DNA of 64,000 nucleotides from NCBI GenBank assembly GCA_022414725.1, contig CM039464.1:7348113-7412112 (forward strand), read 5' to 3'. Under the pieces are notes generated by a model. That model was not told where the DNA came from. It saw only the letters and a program-made list of their open reading frames with translations, and made no database searches. The DNA comes from Microglena sp. YARC. Taxonomy: Eukaryota; Chlorophyta; Chlorophyceae; Chlamydomonadales; Chlamydomonadaceae. Position 1 is the first letter of the stretch, and each line of letters starts with the position of its first letter. Both the position numbers and the translations under genes were made by a program. Positions 54,613-63,973 of this stretch are shown in pieces.

Positions 54613-54894
54613 ATGCAAGCAGCTATGAATCAACTTCGAAAACTCACTAGCTGCTTCGCTCGCATGGATGAGCCATCAGTCGAGCCACCACGCGAGCCAT
54701 CGCCCGAGCCATCAACCGAGCCATCACCGGAGCCATCACCGGAGCCATCACCGGAGCCGCAGCCATTCAGCGCTTCGGTGAGTTGCCCCGCGGCGAAAGG
54801 GGGAATCAACCAATCGGGTAGAGTAGATATATCGAAAAAGGAAAAACAAACACTACGGCCAGAACGCTGTGCGAGCAGAGGCAGCGGGCCATAG
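54613..54894 (+). CDS. Small ORF with EPSP repeats, unknown
   Basis: 93 codons: a short N-terminus (MQAAMNQLRKLTSCFARM), then about 25 residues of EPSP/EPST repeats, then SVSCPAAKGG and a basic tail. Secreted or wall proteins of algae often carry such Pro-rich repeats, but no signal peptide or splice structure is evident. It could be a fragment of a longer gene or chance opening of a 12 bp DNA repeat. Confidence 0.2.
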   Translation: MQAAMNQLRKLTSCFARMDEPSVEPPREPSPEPSTEPSPEPSPEPSPEPQPFSASVSCPAAKGGINQSGRVDISKKEKQTLRPERCASRGSGP

Positions 54895-55810
54895 TAAGCT
54901 CCTTGATCGATTGCAAGACGCACTCGATCAATTCGCCCTCTAAACTGACGCGCTCACTCGCCAATTGTGTCAAACAATCGAGCATGTTGGAAGCTACGGT
55001 ACTTATCATCCGTCGAATCGTTAAAAGCCCGACTGCAGAAAAAAATCCGTCCCCCCTTGCGATACCCATCGGAACAACGCCCTCCCCCGGTGCCTACTCC
55101 GAAGTGCTGTTCAATAACCAAACAACCAGGTGTGTTCAGAAGTATCAGTCGCTTCCGAAATAAAGTAACATATGAAGCCTTCCCGCACTGTACCATCCCG
55201 GGAGGCTGGGGCCAAAACTTACTGCGCTAGGTAACAGCTGTCTCTGATAACCGAGCCAGGTCCACTGGTGACGTTTTCCCGGGTGATCTATTGCGAGGCT
55301 CCAAACATGTTTTCGTGTGTGAGCGCTTTCCGGCCCTGTGCAGCGCGCCTGGGCATGGAGGGATACATGTGTTTCTCACATGGTGGGTATACTGGGCTCA
55401 TCTTGCATGCACATGTGGCACCCATTCAAATTTGAACTGGATATTGAGGATGGGGCTCCATGCAATGTGTCAAGTGCTCATCTGGAGGGCTACATGCTGG
55501 TGTCCATACACATCTAGGTCAATGTGTGTGCCCACAACACACACTAGCTTCAGAGTAGCACGGCATGCTTACTAGTCCGACCCCCTAAGTTCACCTATGG
55601 AGGCAATGAGAAATTTGGGGTTGGTGTGCCCTGTGCAATATAGGGTACTTGTGACATGCCCCCACACCATGTTCATTTGATTATACGAAGGGGGAAAATG
55701 GAGGAACTAGTTTACAGCTGCCTAGTCATTGCTTCATAACACATGATGGCCCATGCATAATATGAGTCGGGAGGTATATCATATAATTTTGACCAAAGGC
55801 AAGTATGACA
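54895..55810. other. No feature recognised
   Basis: Mixed-composition sequence. Open frames (54903-55163 and 55291-55575, plus strand) are short and without motifs. Confidence 0.35.
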
Positions 55811-55811
55811 T

Positions 55812-58125
55812 CAAATGATATCATGCAAATTGCATCATATGATATTGCATATGAATGCTAACTTTAGCTTCGTCAGTCTGCCGGCAACATATGATATCAT
55901 GCAAATTGCATCATATGATATTGCATATGAATGCTAACTTTAGCTTCGTCAGTCTGCCGGCAACATATGATATCATGCAAATTGCATCATATGATATTGC
56001 ATATGAATGCTAACTTTAGCTTTCGTCAGTCTGCCGGCAACATATGATATCATGCAATGCATCATATGATATTGCATATGAATGCTAACTTTAGCTTCGT
56101 CAGTCTGCCATGGCAACATATGATATCATGCAAATTGCATCATATGATATTGCATATGAATGCTAACTTTAGCTTCGTCAGTCTGCCGGCAACATATGAT
56201 ATCATGCAAATTGCCATCATATGATATTGCATATGAATGCTAACTTTAGCTTCGTCAGTCTGCCGTCAACATATGATATCATGCAAATTGATCATATGAT
56301 ATTGCATATGAATGCTAACTTTAGCTTCGTCAGTCTGCCCAAACATATGATATCATGCAAATTGCATCATATGATATTGCATATGAATGCTAACTTTAGC
56401 TTCGTCAGTCTGCCGGCAACATATGATGTCATGCAAATTGCATCATATGATATTGCATATGAATGCTAACTTTAGCTTCGTCAGTCTGCCGGCAAAACAT
56501 ATGATATCATGCAAATTGCATCATATGATATTGCATATGAATGCTAACTTTAGCTTCGTCAGTCTGCCGGCAACATATGATATCATGCAAATTGCATCAT
56601 ATGATATTGCATATGAATGCTAACTTTAGCTTCGTCAGTCTGCCGGCAACATATGATATCATGCAAATTGCATCATATGATATTGCATATGAATGCTAAC
56701 TTTAGCTTCGTCAGTCTGCCGGCAACATATGATATCATGCAAATTGCATCATATGATATTGCATATGAATGCTAACTTTAGCTTTGTCAGTCTGCCGGCA
56801 ACATATGATATCATGCAAATTGCATCATATGATATTGCATATGAATGCTAACTTTAGCTTCGTCAGTCTGCCGGCAACATATGATATCATGCAAATTGCA
56901 TCATATGATATTGCATATGAATGCTAACTTTAGCTTCGTCAGTCTGCCGGCAACATATGATATCATGCAAATTGCATCATATGATATTGCATATGAATGC
57001 TAACTTTAGCTTCGTCAGTCTGCCGGCAACATATGATATCATGCAAATTGCATCATATGATATTGCATATGAATGCTAACTTTAGCTTCGTCAGTCTGCC
57101 GGCAACATATGATATCATATGAATGCAAATTGCATCATATGATATTGCATATGAATGCTAACTTTAGCTTCGTCAGTCTGCCGGCAACATATGATATCAT
57201 GCAAATTGCATCATATGATATTGCATATGAATGCTAACTTTAGCTTCGTCAGTCTGCCGGCAACATATGATATCATGCAAATTGCATCATATGATATTGC
57301 ATATGAAGCTAACTTTGTCATGCCGCAAACATATGATATCATGCAAATTGCATCATATGATATTGCATATGAATGCTAACTTTAGCTTCGTCAGTCTGCC
57401 GGCAACATATGATATCATGCAAATTGCATCATATGATATTGCATTATGAATGCTAACTTTAGCTTCGTCAGTCTGCCGGCAACATATGATATCATGCAAA
57501 TTGCATCATATGATATTGCATATGAATGCTAACTTTAGCTTCGTCAGTCTGCCGGCAACATATGATATCATGCAAATTGCATCATATGATATTGCATATG
57601 AATGCTAACTTTAGCTTCGTCAGTCTGCCGGCAACATATGATATCATGCAAATTGCATCATATGATATTGCATATGAATGCTAACTTTAGCTTCGTCAGT
57701 CTGCCGGCAACATATGATATCATGCAAATTGCATCATATGATATTGCATATGAATGCTAACTTTAGCTTTGTCAGTCTGCCGGCAACATATGATATCATG
57801 CAAATTGCATCATATGATATTGCATATGAATGCTAACTTTAGCTTCGTCAGTCTGCGGCAACATATGATATCATGCAAATTGCATCATATGATATTGCAT
57901 ATGAATGCTAACTTTAGCTTCGTCAGTCTATATGATATCATATTGCATCCATATGAATGCTAACTTTAGCTTCGTCAGTCTGCGGCATATGATATCATGC
58001 AAATTGCATCATATGGCATATGAATGACAGTCTGCCGGCAACATACCTGCTAACTTTAGTTCGTCAGTCTTATGATGCCATATGAATGCTAACTTTAAGT
58101 CTGCCGGTAAATATGTGATATCATA
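55812..58125 (+). repeat. 76 bp satellite, about 30 copies
   Basis: Each unit has CATATGATATCATGCAAATT, GCATCATATGATATTGCATA and TGCTAACTTTAGCTTCGTCA plus GTCTGCCGG. Most copies are identical or differ by one base. Copies degrade only at the right end (57900-58125), by deletions. The first half of each unit is a strong dyad centred on ATGCAAATTGCAT. The listed frames rotate because 76 is not a multiple of three. Confidence 0.97.
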
Positions 58126-58319
58126 TCGCTGTTCCTGAAATATGAGCCACCAATAGTGCTATATCCCTAAATATCACTCATGTAGTCAGTCTAAGCTGGT
58201 TGTTGACATGTGGCTATTTTAACAAGATGACTAATACTTTTGAACAAGCCTAAACGTACTAAACAACTGACTACCTTCTTCAAGCATTAACTAATTCCCA
58301 TATCATTCCACTCCTTCAG
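58126..58319 (+). other. Intron-like sequence
   Basis: It ends with CATTCCACTCCTTCAG before the first PAS-type exon copy. Its last ~58 bases resemble the 3' end of the next intron (58665-58722), so the duplication included the splice acceptor. Confidence 0.55.
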
Positions 58320-58600
58320 ATAGCAATTGTTTATGATACCATCCCACTGCAAGTGACCATCAACCCACAACCACCCCCCAACGCACATTACCCACCACCT
58401 CCTCCTCCAAAGCTTGCACCCACCTCCGATGTGCTTGTGCACTGCCCGCTGGAGAGGCCCCACAACTTGGCAGTCTTGTCCTTACAGCCAGTGGACAGCT
58501 CCTTCCCATCCGGGCTGAAGGCAACGCTGTCGGCACGGTGTTGTCCGCCGGCGCCCCCTTCAAAGTGATGTTCAAAAACAAGCAAACAAGCAGACTAACG
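58320..58600 (+). pseudogene. PAS-type exon copy carrying an antisense WD40 fragment
   Basis: After the acceptor the copy reads YDTIPLQVTI, paralleling FDTIPLQVTI of the intact exon at 58723. It then breaks into Pro-rich codons, and only regains similarity at APFKVMFKN, paralleling SPFKVVYQN. Between them, reading the minus strand, lies a WD40 repeat. The copy cannot encode the normal domain unless the insert is read as novel sense sequence, which it does stay open to do. Confidence 0.6.
58420..58550 (-). pseudogene. WD40-repeat fragment, antisense inside the exon copy
   Basis: The minus strand encodes [20 protein letters not shown] followed by [10 protein letters not shown]. This is a textbook WD40 blade: SxxFSPDG, TG-x-KD-T-x-K-LW, then SGQC. 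One blade only; no flanking blades were found, so it is a fragment moved from another gene. Confidence 0.75.
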
Positions 58601-58621
58601 AACCAACTGACTAACTGAATT

Positions 58622-58665
58622 AACAAACCCTAAAACCTAAACCCTAAACCCCAACACCTAAACAA
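58622..58665 (+). repeat. Degenerate telomere-like tract in the intron
   Basis: AAACCCTAAAACCTAAACCC followed by TAAACCCC: a short CCCTAAA-type tract. Confidence 0.6.
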
Positions 58666-58722
58666 CTAATTGACTACCTACTTCAAGCACTTCCTAACGC
58701 CCATGTCATTCCACCCCTGCAG

Positions 58723-59029
58723 ATGGCAATCTTCGATACAATCCCGCTGCAAGTCACCATTGGCACTATGCCGTCCGTTGGCTCCCCTTTCAAAGTGGTA
58801 TACCAAAACCAGCTTAGCTCTGCATACTTTGGCCCACTAGAGTGCAACACCCCCATGGGTTTGACCTTGTCAGAGGCATTTATTTGGGAGCAACTCCTGG
58901 GCACTTCGGACAGTAAGAGGCGGGAAGAGCTAGTGACTGAGATGTTGCAAGTGGCCCAGACAGGAAACGAGTGGAGGCAGGCCGTGCCTATGGACACACT
59001 TGTAACAATACGCCCCGTTGAAAGAGGAG
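58723..59029 (+). CDS. PAS-like domain exon of a multi-exon gene
   Basis: A sensory ligand- or chromophore-binding fold is inferred. The exon starts after CCCCTGCAG (phase 0) and ends at donor GTACGT (59030) with one extra base, giving 102 codons. It reads MAIFDTIPLQVTI, then SPFKVVYQNQLSSAYFGP, LSEAFIWEQLL, a helical REELVTEMLQVAQTGNEW and a VTIRPVERG strand. The Q-N-x-x-x-x-x-Y-F-G segment and the closing strand are PAS-like, and such exons are common in algal signalling proteins such as nucleotide cyclases. The first Met is probably internal, since the sister copy has ATA there. No catalytic domain is in view. Confidence 0.55.
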
Positions 59030-59230
59030 GTACGTGTAGGCAGTACATGCGGTAGCTTCATAGGAGAAGCGGGAAGGGGTACCTGTAGGCAGTACATACG
59101 GTGGCTTCATAGGAGAAGCGGGAAGAGGTACGTGTAGGCAGTACATGCTGTACCTACATAGGAAAGGTGGGAAGAAGTACGTGTAGGCAGTGCATACGGT
59201 AGCTTCATAGGGGAGGCTGGAAAAGCTGGT
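59027..59230 (+). repeat. 48-50 bp minisatellite that repeats the 5' splice site
   Basis: Four units begin GGTACGTGTAGGCAGTACAT (variants at 59029, 59078, 59128 and 59177). The first GGTACGTG is the donor of the PAS-like exon, so potential donors are repeated along the intron start. Confidence 0.8.
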
Positions 59231-59289
59231 GTCTTTGATGGTTTAAGCGGTACAGGCAGGGGAGGAGTGAGTGATCAAGTCAACAGCTG

Positions 59290-59674
59290 CCAGCCTCGTC
59301 CACTCTCTATTTAAAATCTATTTTGACTCTATTTTAAAACTATTTCAACTCTATTTCGGCACTATTTTGATTTACCCCCCCCCCCCCCCCACACACACAC
59401 ACACACACACACACACTCAATCCCACCCACCCATCCCAGATTCTGCCATTCCAGAAGAAGAAGCTGATCAAGTCAACAGCCACCAGCCTCGTCCACTCTC
59501 TATTTGGACACAATTTTGACTCTATAAAAAACTATTTCGACTCTATTTAAAACTATTTCGACTCTATTAAAAAACTATTTTAACTCAATTAAAAAAATAT
59601 TTCACCCTATTTGGACACTATTTCGACACTATTTAAGACTATTTCGACTCTATTTAAATACTATTTCGACTCTA
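59290..59674 (+). repeat. CTATTTCGACTCTATTTTAA minisatellite, left block
   Basis: Roughly 20 bp units of ACTATTTCGACTCTATTT with length variation, plus poly-C and CA tracts at 59376-59415. Confidence 0.85.
59440..59505 (+). pseudogene. Second-exon copy i (5' half)
   Basis: After acceptor CCCATCCCAG the phase-1 reading is DSAIPEEEADQVNSHQPRPL. The 3' half and donor are replaced by minisatellite. Confidence 0.6.
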
Positions 59675-60451
59675 CCATAGGCGCATGATATGTTGGCGGA
59701 AAATAGAGATGGCGGATGGCACCCAAAAGGGGCTAAAATCATGGCCGATTGTAAGGTTGGCGGATGTTACAGATTTGGGGTGCTCCATAAATTGGTCCAG
59801 GGTACCAATGGCGGATGGCGGAATCCTTTTTTACATTTTTCCAATTCAAACCAGATTCAAGTGTGACTTAAATGAGTTATTCTGGGCATAACAGGAGTAT
59901 ACAAATATTGGACCTCTGAATTAAAAAAACCAGTGTGAAATAATATTGGACCTCTGTGTAAAAAAACCGTGTCACCCTGTGCAAAAAACTTGAGGAGGGC
60001 TGCCCCCCCCCACCCCCCCCTCCCCCCTAAATAAGAGGCATGACTAATATCATTGGCTTGGAGATTGTCTTGCAGATAGTGCATGCAAGGCAATGTTCAC
60101 TTCAGACTGTATTTGTACAGTCCAGTGGTAGCCAGGGGGCAACAGTAGGCTGTGAGACAGAGGGAGGAGCCAAACCAGGGTCTGGCGACGCCTGAGCGCC
60201 CAAAGCTGGTTGAGGATTCATTAACTCGAGGGCCAGAACGAAATTGAAAAGAAATGAGCAGCCGTCAGGAAGGAAGGAAGTTGTCCAAAGGGAGTTACTC
60301 CCCCCCCAAACTGTGTGTACTGCACTGACTGTCTTGGCTTGGCAAAATGTTGGCGGATGGCCCAATCCGCCAGCGCTCCCCGCCTGGCCAAAATCATTGA
60401 TGGCGGACAGGTGTCCGCCATCTCATCTGCCATCATATCATGCGCCTACAG
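59675..60451. mobile_element. 777 bp TIR element with TA target site (Tc1/mariner-like guess)
   Basis: The ends are CCATAGGCGCATGATATG and its near mirror (CTGTAGGCGCATGATATG on the other strand), continuing with GGCGGA/GGCAGA and AGATGGCGGA. TA stands on both sides (59673-59674 and 60452-60453), and removing the element restores the ACTCTATTTAAAACTA minisatellite. No transposase inside. Confidence 0.75.
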
Positions 60452-60452
60452 T

Positions 60453-60830
60453 ATTTAAAACTATTTCGACTATATTTTAAAACTATTATGACTCTATTTT
60501 AAAACTTTTATGACTCTATTTGGTCACTATTTCGACTCTATTTAAAAACCATTTCGGCTTTTTTTTTTTTAACTAATTCGACTCAATTAGGACATTATTT
60601 CGACTATATTTTAAAACTATTATGACTCTATTTGGGCACTATTTTGACTCTATTTAAAAACTATCATGGCTCTATTTTAAAACTATTTCGACTCTATTTT
60701 AAAACTATTTTGACTCTATTTGGACACTATATCGACTCTGTTAAAAAAACATTTCGGCTCTATTTTAAAACTATTTCGACTCTATTTGGACACTATTTCG
60801 ACTATATTTTCAAACTATTTTGATTTACCC
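60453..60830 (+). repeat. CTATTTCGACTCTATTTTAA minisatellite, right block
   Basis: Continuation of 59290-59674 beyond the transposon; more of it lies at 60940-61015. Confidence 0.85.
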
Positions 60831-60896
60831 CACCCCACCCCACCCACCCACCCACCCATACCACCCATACCACCCAACTGTCTCAGAATCTTCCAT

Positions 60897-60960
60897 TCCA
60901 GAAGAAGAAGCTGATCAAGTCAAAAGCCGCAAGCCTCGTCCACTCTCTATTTTAAATCTA
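60897..60960 (+). pseudogene. Second-exon copy ii (5' half)
   Basis: After acceptor AACTGTCTCAG: ESSIPEEEADQVKSRKPRPL in the same phase. No donor. Confidence 0.6.
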
Positions 60961-61046
60961 TTTCGACTCTATTTTAAAACTATTTCGACTCTATGTTGGC
61001 ACTATTTTGATTTACCCCCCCCCCCCCCTCCCCCCCCCCATCCCAG

Positions 61047-61110
61047 ATTCTGCCATTCCAGTAGAAGAAGCTGATCAAGTCAACATCTGCCAGCCTTGTC
61101 CCCTCTCTAT
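61047..61110 (+). pseudogene. Second-exon copy iii (5' half)
   Basis: After acceptor CCCATCCCAG: DSAIPVEEADQVNICQPCPL in the same phase. No donor. Confidence 0.6.
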
Positions 61111-61270
61111 TTTGGCACTAATTGAACACTATTTCGACACCATTTAAACACTATTTTGACTACATTTTGACACTACTTTGATTTATCGCCCCCACCCCAC
61201 CCCACCCAACCAACAAACCAACCAACCAACCAACCAACAAACCAACTACCCATCCCACCCACCCGTCCAG

Positions 61271-61381
61271 AATGTTCCACTTCAGAGGAAGAAGCTGTCC
61301 AAGTAAACAGCGGCCACCTACGACTGCTCTCTATTATGACCCCAAATGATGACTACAAGCCGCATTCATCCGGCATTGGCA
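61271..61381 (+). CDS. Second exon of the PAS-type gene, full-length copy
   Basis: Acceptor CCGTCCAG precedes 111 nt ending at donor GTAAGT (61382). Joined to the G left by the PAS-like exon it reads ECSTSEEEAVQVNSGHLRLL, then SIMTPNDDYKPHSSGIG, leaving one base that completes Ser with the next exon. It is the only copy with both halves and both splice signals. The peptide is acidic and Ser-rich, probably a flexible linker after the PAS-like domain. Confidence 0.6.
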
Positions 61382-61559
61382 GTAAGTAAAACATAATTAG
61401 ACAGAAGTGTATCCAAATGGTATGAAGCGGTTTTAAATGGTTTAAAGTCGTATTAAGTGGTATTAAATGGTTTAAAGTAGTAAACAAATGGTTTCAACAT
61501 TTGTTTTTCAAGAACTTTTCAGGCCAATTTGGTAGCCACAAGCGGCGACCCAAGCCTCA

Positions 61560-61665
61560 TTCTGGGACGGTGTGGTAGCACCGTCTGTAGTGCGCGAAGC
61601 GCTCGGCGCGAAGCGCCACTACCTTTAAGGGGGTCTGGGGGGCGTATTTTACTAATTTGGCCTCT
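61560..61665. repeat. GCGCGAAGCGC hairpin fragment
   Basis: GTAGTG ... CACTAC (61587-61622) encloses GCGCGAAGCGC and GGCGCGAAGCGC, followed by CCTTTAAGGGGGTCTGGGG. Probably a transposon remnant. Confidence 0.4.
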
Positions 61666-61818
61666 GTTCCAGTTGGCAACGTTTACAGGACATTGCGGGC
61701 TTTACCGGTTCAAGTGGTATAAAATGGTATACAGTGGTAGGCAAATGGTATGGCCAGCCTGTTTGCCAGCTACGACTGCTCTCTATCATGAGTTCTACAA
61801 ATGATGACTACAAGCCAC

Positions 61819-62012
61819 CAGGGTACTACATTTTGTCAAATTGGTCAGCGCATAAAGCGCCCAACCGTCAAGTTGGTCAGCGCTTCGTATTGCAAAAAGC
61901 CCAAAACTGCGCGCTGCGCTCACAGGTGGTTAAAAAAACTGCGCGAAACGAGCAGTGGGGCTCAAAAGGCGTGCGCAAAATCGCGCTGCCGCGCGCGCTT
62001 TGTAGGACCCTG
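61819..62012 (+). mobile_element. 194 bp hAT-type MITE
   Basis: The ends are CAGGGTACTACA and TGTAGGACCCTG, flanked by CAAGCCAC and CAAGACAC (8 bp, one mismatch). Inside the left end it reads GGGTACTACATTTTGTCAA, nearly the reverse complement of the right end of the 1664 bp element at 9308-10971. GCGC-rich subterminal words are shared. It is inserted in an exon-copy repeat. Confidence 0.85.
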
Positions 62013-62369
62013 CAAGACACATTCATCCAGCGTAGGCAGTAATTACATCATAATGGTATACAAACGGTATGCAGTGGTATTCACATGGTATAAAGAGGCT
62101 GAAAGAGATCTCCAAGTGACTGCAAGCTGCATTCATCTGGCGTAGGCAGCAATTACAACATAATGGTGTACAAATGGTAAACGCATGGTATGAAGTGGTA
62201 TATACCTGGTATAAAGAGGCTGAAAGAGATCTCCAAGTGACTGCAAGCTGCATTCATCCGGCGTAGGCAGTAAGTAAAATCGGAAAGTGGTTGTTTTCAA
62301 GCTTCATGGTATTGGGCCTCCTCCAGGGACAGCTTTGTAGTGTTTGTATAGTTCTTTTAGCCTTTTATA

Positions 62370-62425
62370 GCTTTTAGGGCCATTTAGGACCATTTAGGGC
62401 CATTTAGGGCCATTTAGGGCCAGCC
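62370..62425 (+). repeat. CATTTAGGGC repeats
   Basis: Five units of GGGCCATTTAGGGC type, weakly telomere-like. Confidence 0.7.
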
Positions 62426-62937
62426 TGTTTGCTTGCACTTGGTCCACTGCTCTCTCTATATAATGAAATCCCAAATGATGACTACAAGCCACATTCATCT
62501 GGCGTAGGCAGTAAGTAAAACAGAACAGTTTTTTTCTTTCAAATCTGGGCCAATTACTACAATGACCCCAAATGATGATTACAAGCCACATTCATCTGGC
62601 GTTAGCAGTAAGTAGAACATAATGGTATAAAATGGTATAAAGTTGTAGGCAGGCTGTAAGAGTTCTCCAAGTGACTGCAAGCCACATTCGTCCGGCGTCA
62701 GCAGTAATTACAACATAATGGTATACAACTGGTATGCAGTGGTATATACATGGTATACAGAGTCTGAAAGAGATCTCCAAGTGACTACAAGCCACATTCA
62801 TCCGGTGTCGGCAGTAAGTAAAACTGAACAGGGCTTTGTTTTCAAATCTGAAAGTGGGTTTTTTCTAGCTGTATGGTTTCAGGCCTCCTCCAGGGCCTGT
62901 TTGCTTGCACTTGGGCCAATTACCACCGACATGGAAC

Positions 62938-62939
<2 letters not shown>

Positions 62940-62969
<30 letters not shown>

Positions 62970-63030
62970 ACACACCACCACCACAAGGACCCCACCACCC
63001 ACCCCCACCCACCCCCACCCCCCCCAACCC
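62940..63030 (+). repeat. Poly-C, CA and ACCCCCACCC tract
   Basis: C-run, CA dinucleotides, then CCACC units; they form the polypyrimidine stretch before the next exon copy. The same sequence type recurs at 63131-63187. Confidence 0.85.
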
Positions 63031-63049
63031 AAACCACATTTTTCATCAG

Positions 63050-63130
63050 TTGTGCGTGATACTTTTTGTACGGACTACCGCTCAATGCGTGCAAGCTCTA
63101 CACTAGATGAGATTGAGTCTTCCATAGACC
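63050..63130 (+). pseudogene. Third-exon copy (5' half)
   Basis: After TTTTTCATCAG the frame is VRDTFCTDYRSMRASSTLDE then IESSID, running into a poly-C tract with no donor. It parallels the intact exon at 63190. Confidence 0.65.
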
Positions 63131-63135
63131 CCCCC

Positions 63136-63168
<33 letters not shown>

Positions 63169-63189
63169 CCCCACACCACCACCACCCAG

Positions 63190-63400
63190 GTGTGCGTGAT
63201 ACTTCTGATAAGGACTACCGGTCAATGCGCGCAAGCTCTACAGTAGATGATTTTGAATCTTCTGCTGACATCATCCTCACTGAGTCGCCAAAATCACCGG
63301 CAGAGGGGAACATGAAGGAGGAGGACGTCAAGGTACCCTATAGCATGCTGCAGCTCATCCGAGTGACTGCTAAGACATGGCGGGATGCAGCTAGTGGCCA
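63190..63400 (+). CDS. Third exon of the PAS-type gene
   Basis: Acceptor CCACCACCCAG precedes 211 nt ending at donor GTGAGT (63401). Joined in phase with the second exon it reads S-VRDTSDKDYRSMRASSTVDD, FESSADIILTESPKSPAEG, NMKEEDVKVPYSMLQLIRVT and AKTWRDAASGQ. It is Ser-rich and acidic at first, then an amphipathic helix-like end. No known domain; it is probably the linker between sensor and output domains. Reading phases on both sides agree with the neighbours. Confidence 0.6.
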
Positions 63401-63404
63401 GTGA

Positions 63405-63895
63405 GTATGAAGGGTGTATGGCTTGGAAGGGTGCATTTTGGGCGGGAAGGGTGCTGTAGGGGTGCAGAAAGGGGTGCTGAAGACCCCTACATTTGGGGCA
63501 TCTTTAGCACCCTTGTATTGGGCATTTAATGGTGTATTCTGGGTGTATAAGGGTGCATTAGGGATGCTGAAAAGGGTGCCTAAGACCCCTGAAATTTGGG
63601 GCATCTTTGACACCCTTGTATTGGGCATTTAATGGTGTATTCTAGGTGTATAAGGGTGCACTAGGGATGCTAAAAGGGTGCCTAAGACCCCTGAAATTTG
63701 GTGCATCTTTGACACTTTTCTATTGGGCTTCTAATGGTGTATTCTAGGTGAATAAGGGTGCACTAGGGATGCTGAAAAGGGTGCCTAAGACCCCTGGAAT
63801 TTGGGGCATCTTTGACACCCTTGTATTGGGTTTTTAATGGTGGATTCTAGGTGTATAAGGGTGCACTAGGGATGCTGAAAAGGGTGCCTAAGACC
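63405..63895 (+). repeat. ~103 bp tandem array in the intron
   Basis: GACCCCTGAAATTTGGGGCA (variants) recurs near 63483, 63586, 63686 and 63788, each with CACCCTTGTATTGGGC and GGTGTATTCTAGGTGTATAA. Confidence 0.9.
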
Positions 63896-63908
63896 CCCCC
63901 CTGAATTA

Positions 63909-63973
63909 GTAGTGCCTGTGCTGCAGCTCATTCGAATGACTGCCAAGACTCAGCGGGATGAAGCTATTGGGCA
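63909..63973 (+). pseudogene. Third-exon copy (3' half)
   Basis: Reads VPVLQLIRMTAKTQRDEAIG followed by donor-like GTTAGT at 63974, paralleling VPYSMLQLIRVTAKTWRD of the intact exon and ending in the same phase. Window end follows. Confidence 0.6.

Larger units (their letters stand above)
61340..62815 (+). repeat. Eight copies of the second-exon 3' half with donors
   Basis: GACTACAAGCCACATTCATC plus TGGCGTAGGCA and a GTAAGT or GTAATT donor-like end occur near 61346, 61806 (split by a transposon), 62116, 62236, 62476, 62576, 62672 and 62782. Spacers contain GGTAT-rich runs. Five keep a consensus GTAAGT. Confidence 0.8.

Noticed and set aside
56221..57963. Several plus-strand frames with MILHMNANFSFVSLP repeats
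   Set aside because: The 76 bp satellite shifts frame each unit; pure repeat translation.
4640..58125. CRISPR array among the many tandem repeats
   Set aside because: Eukaryotic context; no constant repeat with unique equal-length spacers and no cas genes.
62879..63094. Gly/Trp-rich minus-strand frame
   Set aside because: Arises from CCACC/CA tracts upstream of an exon copy.
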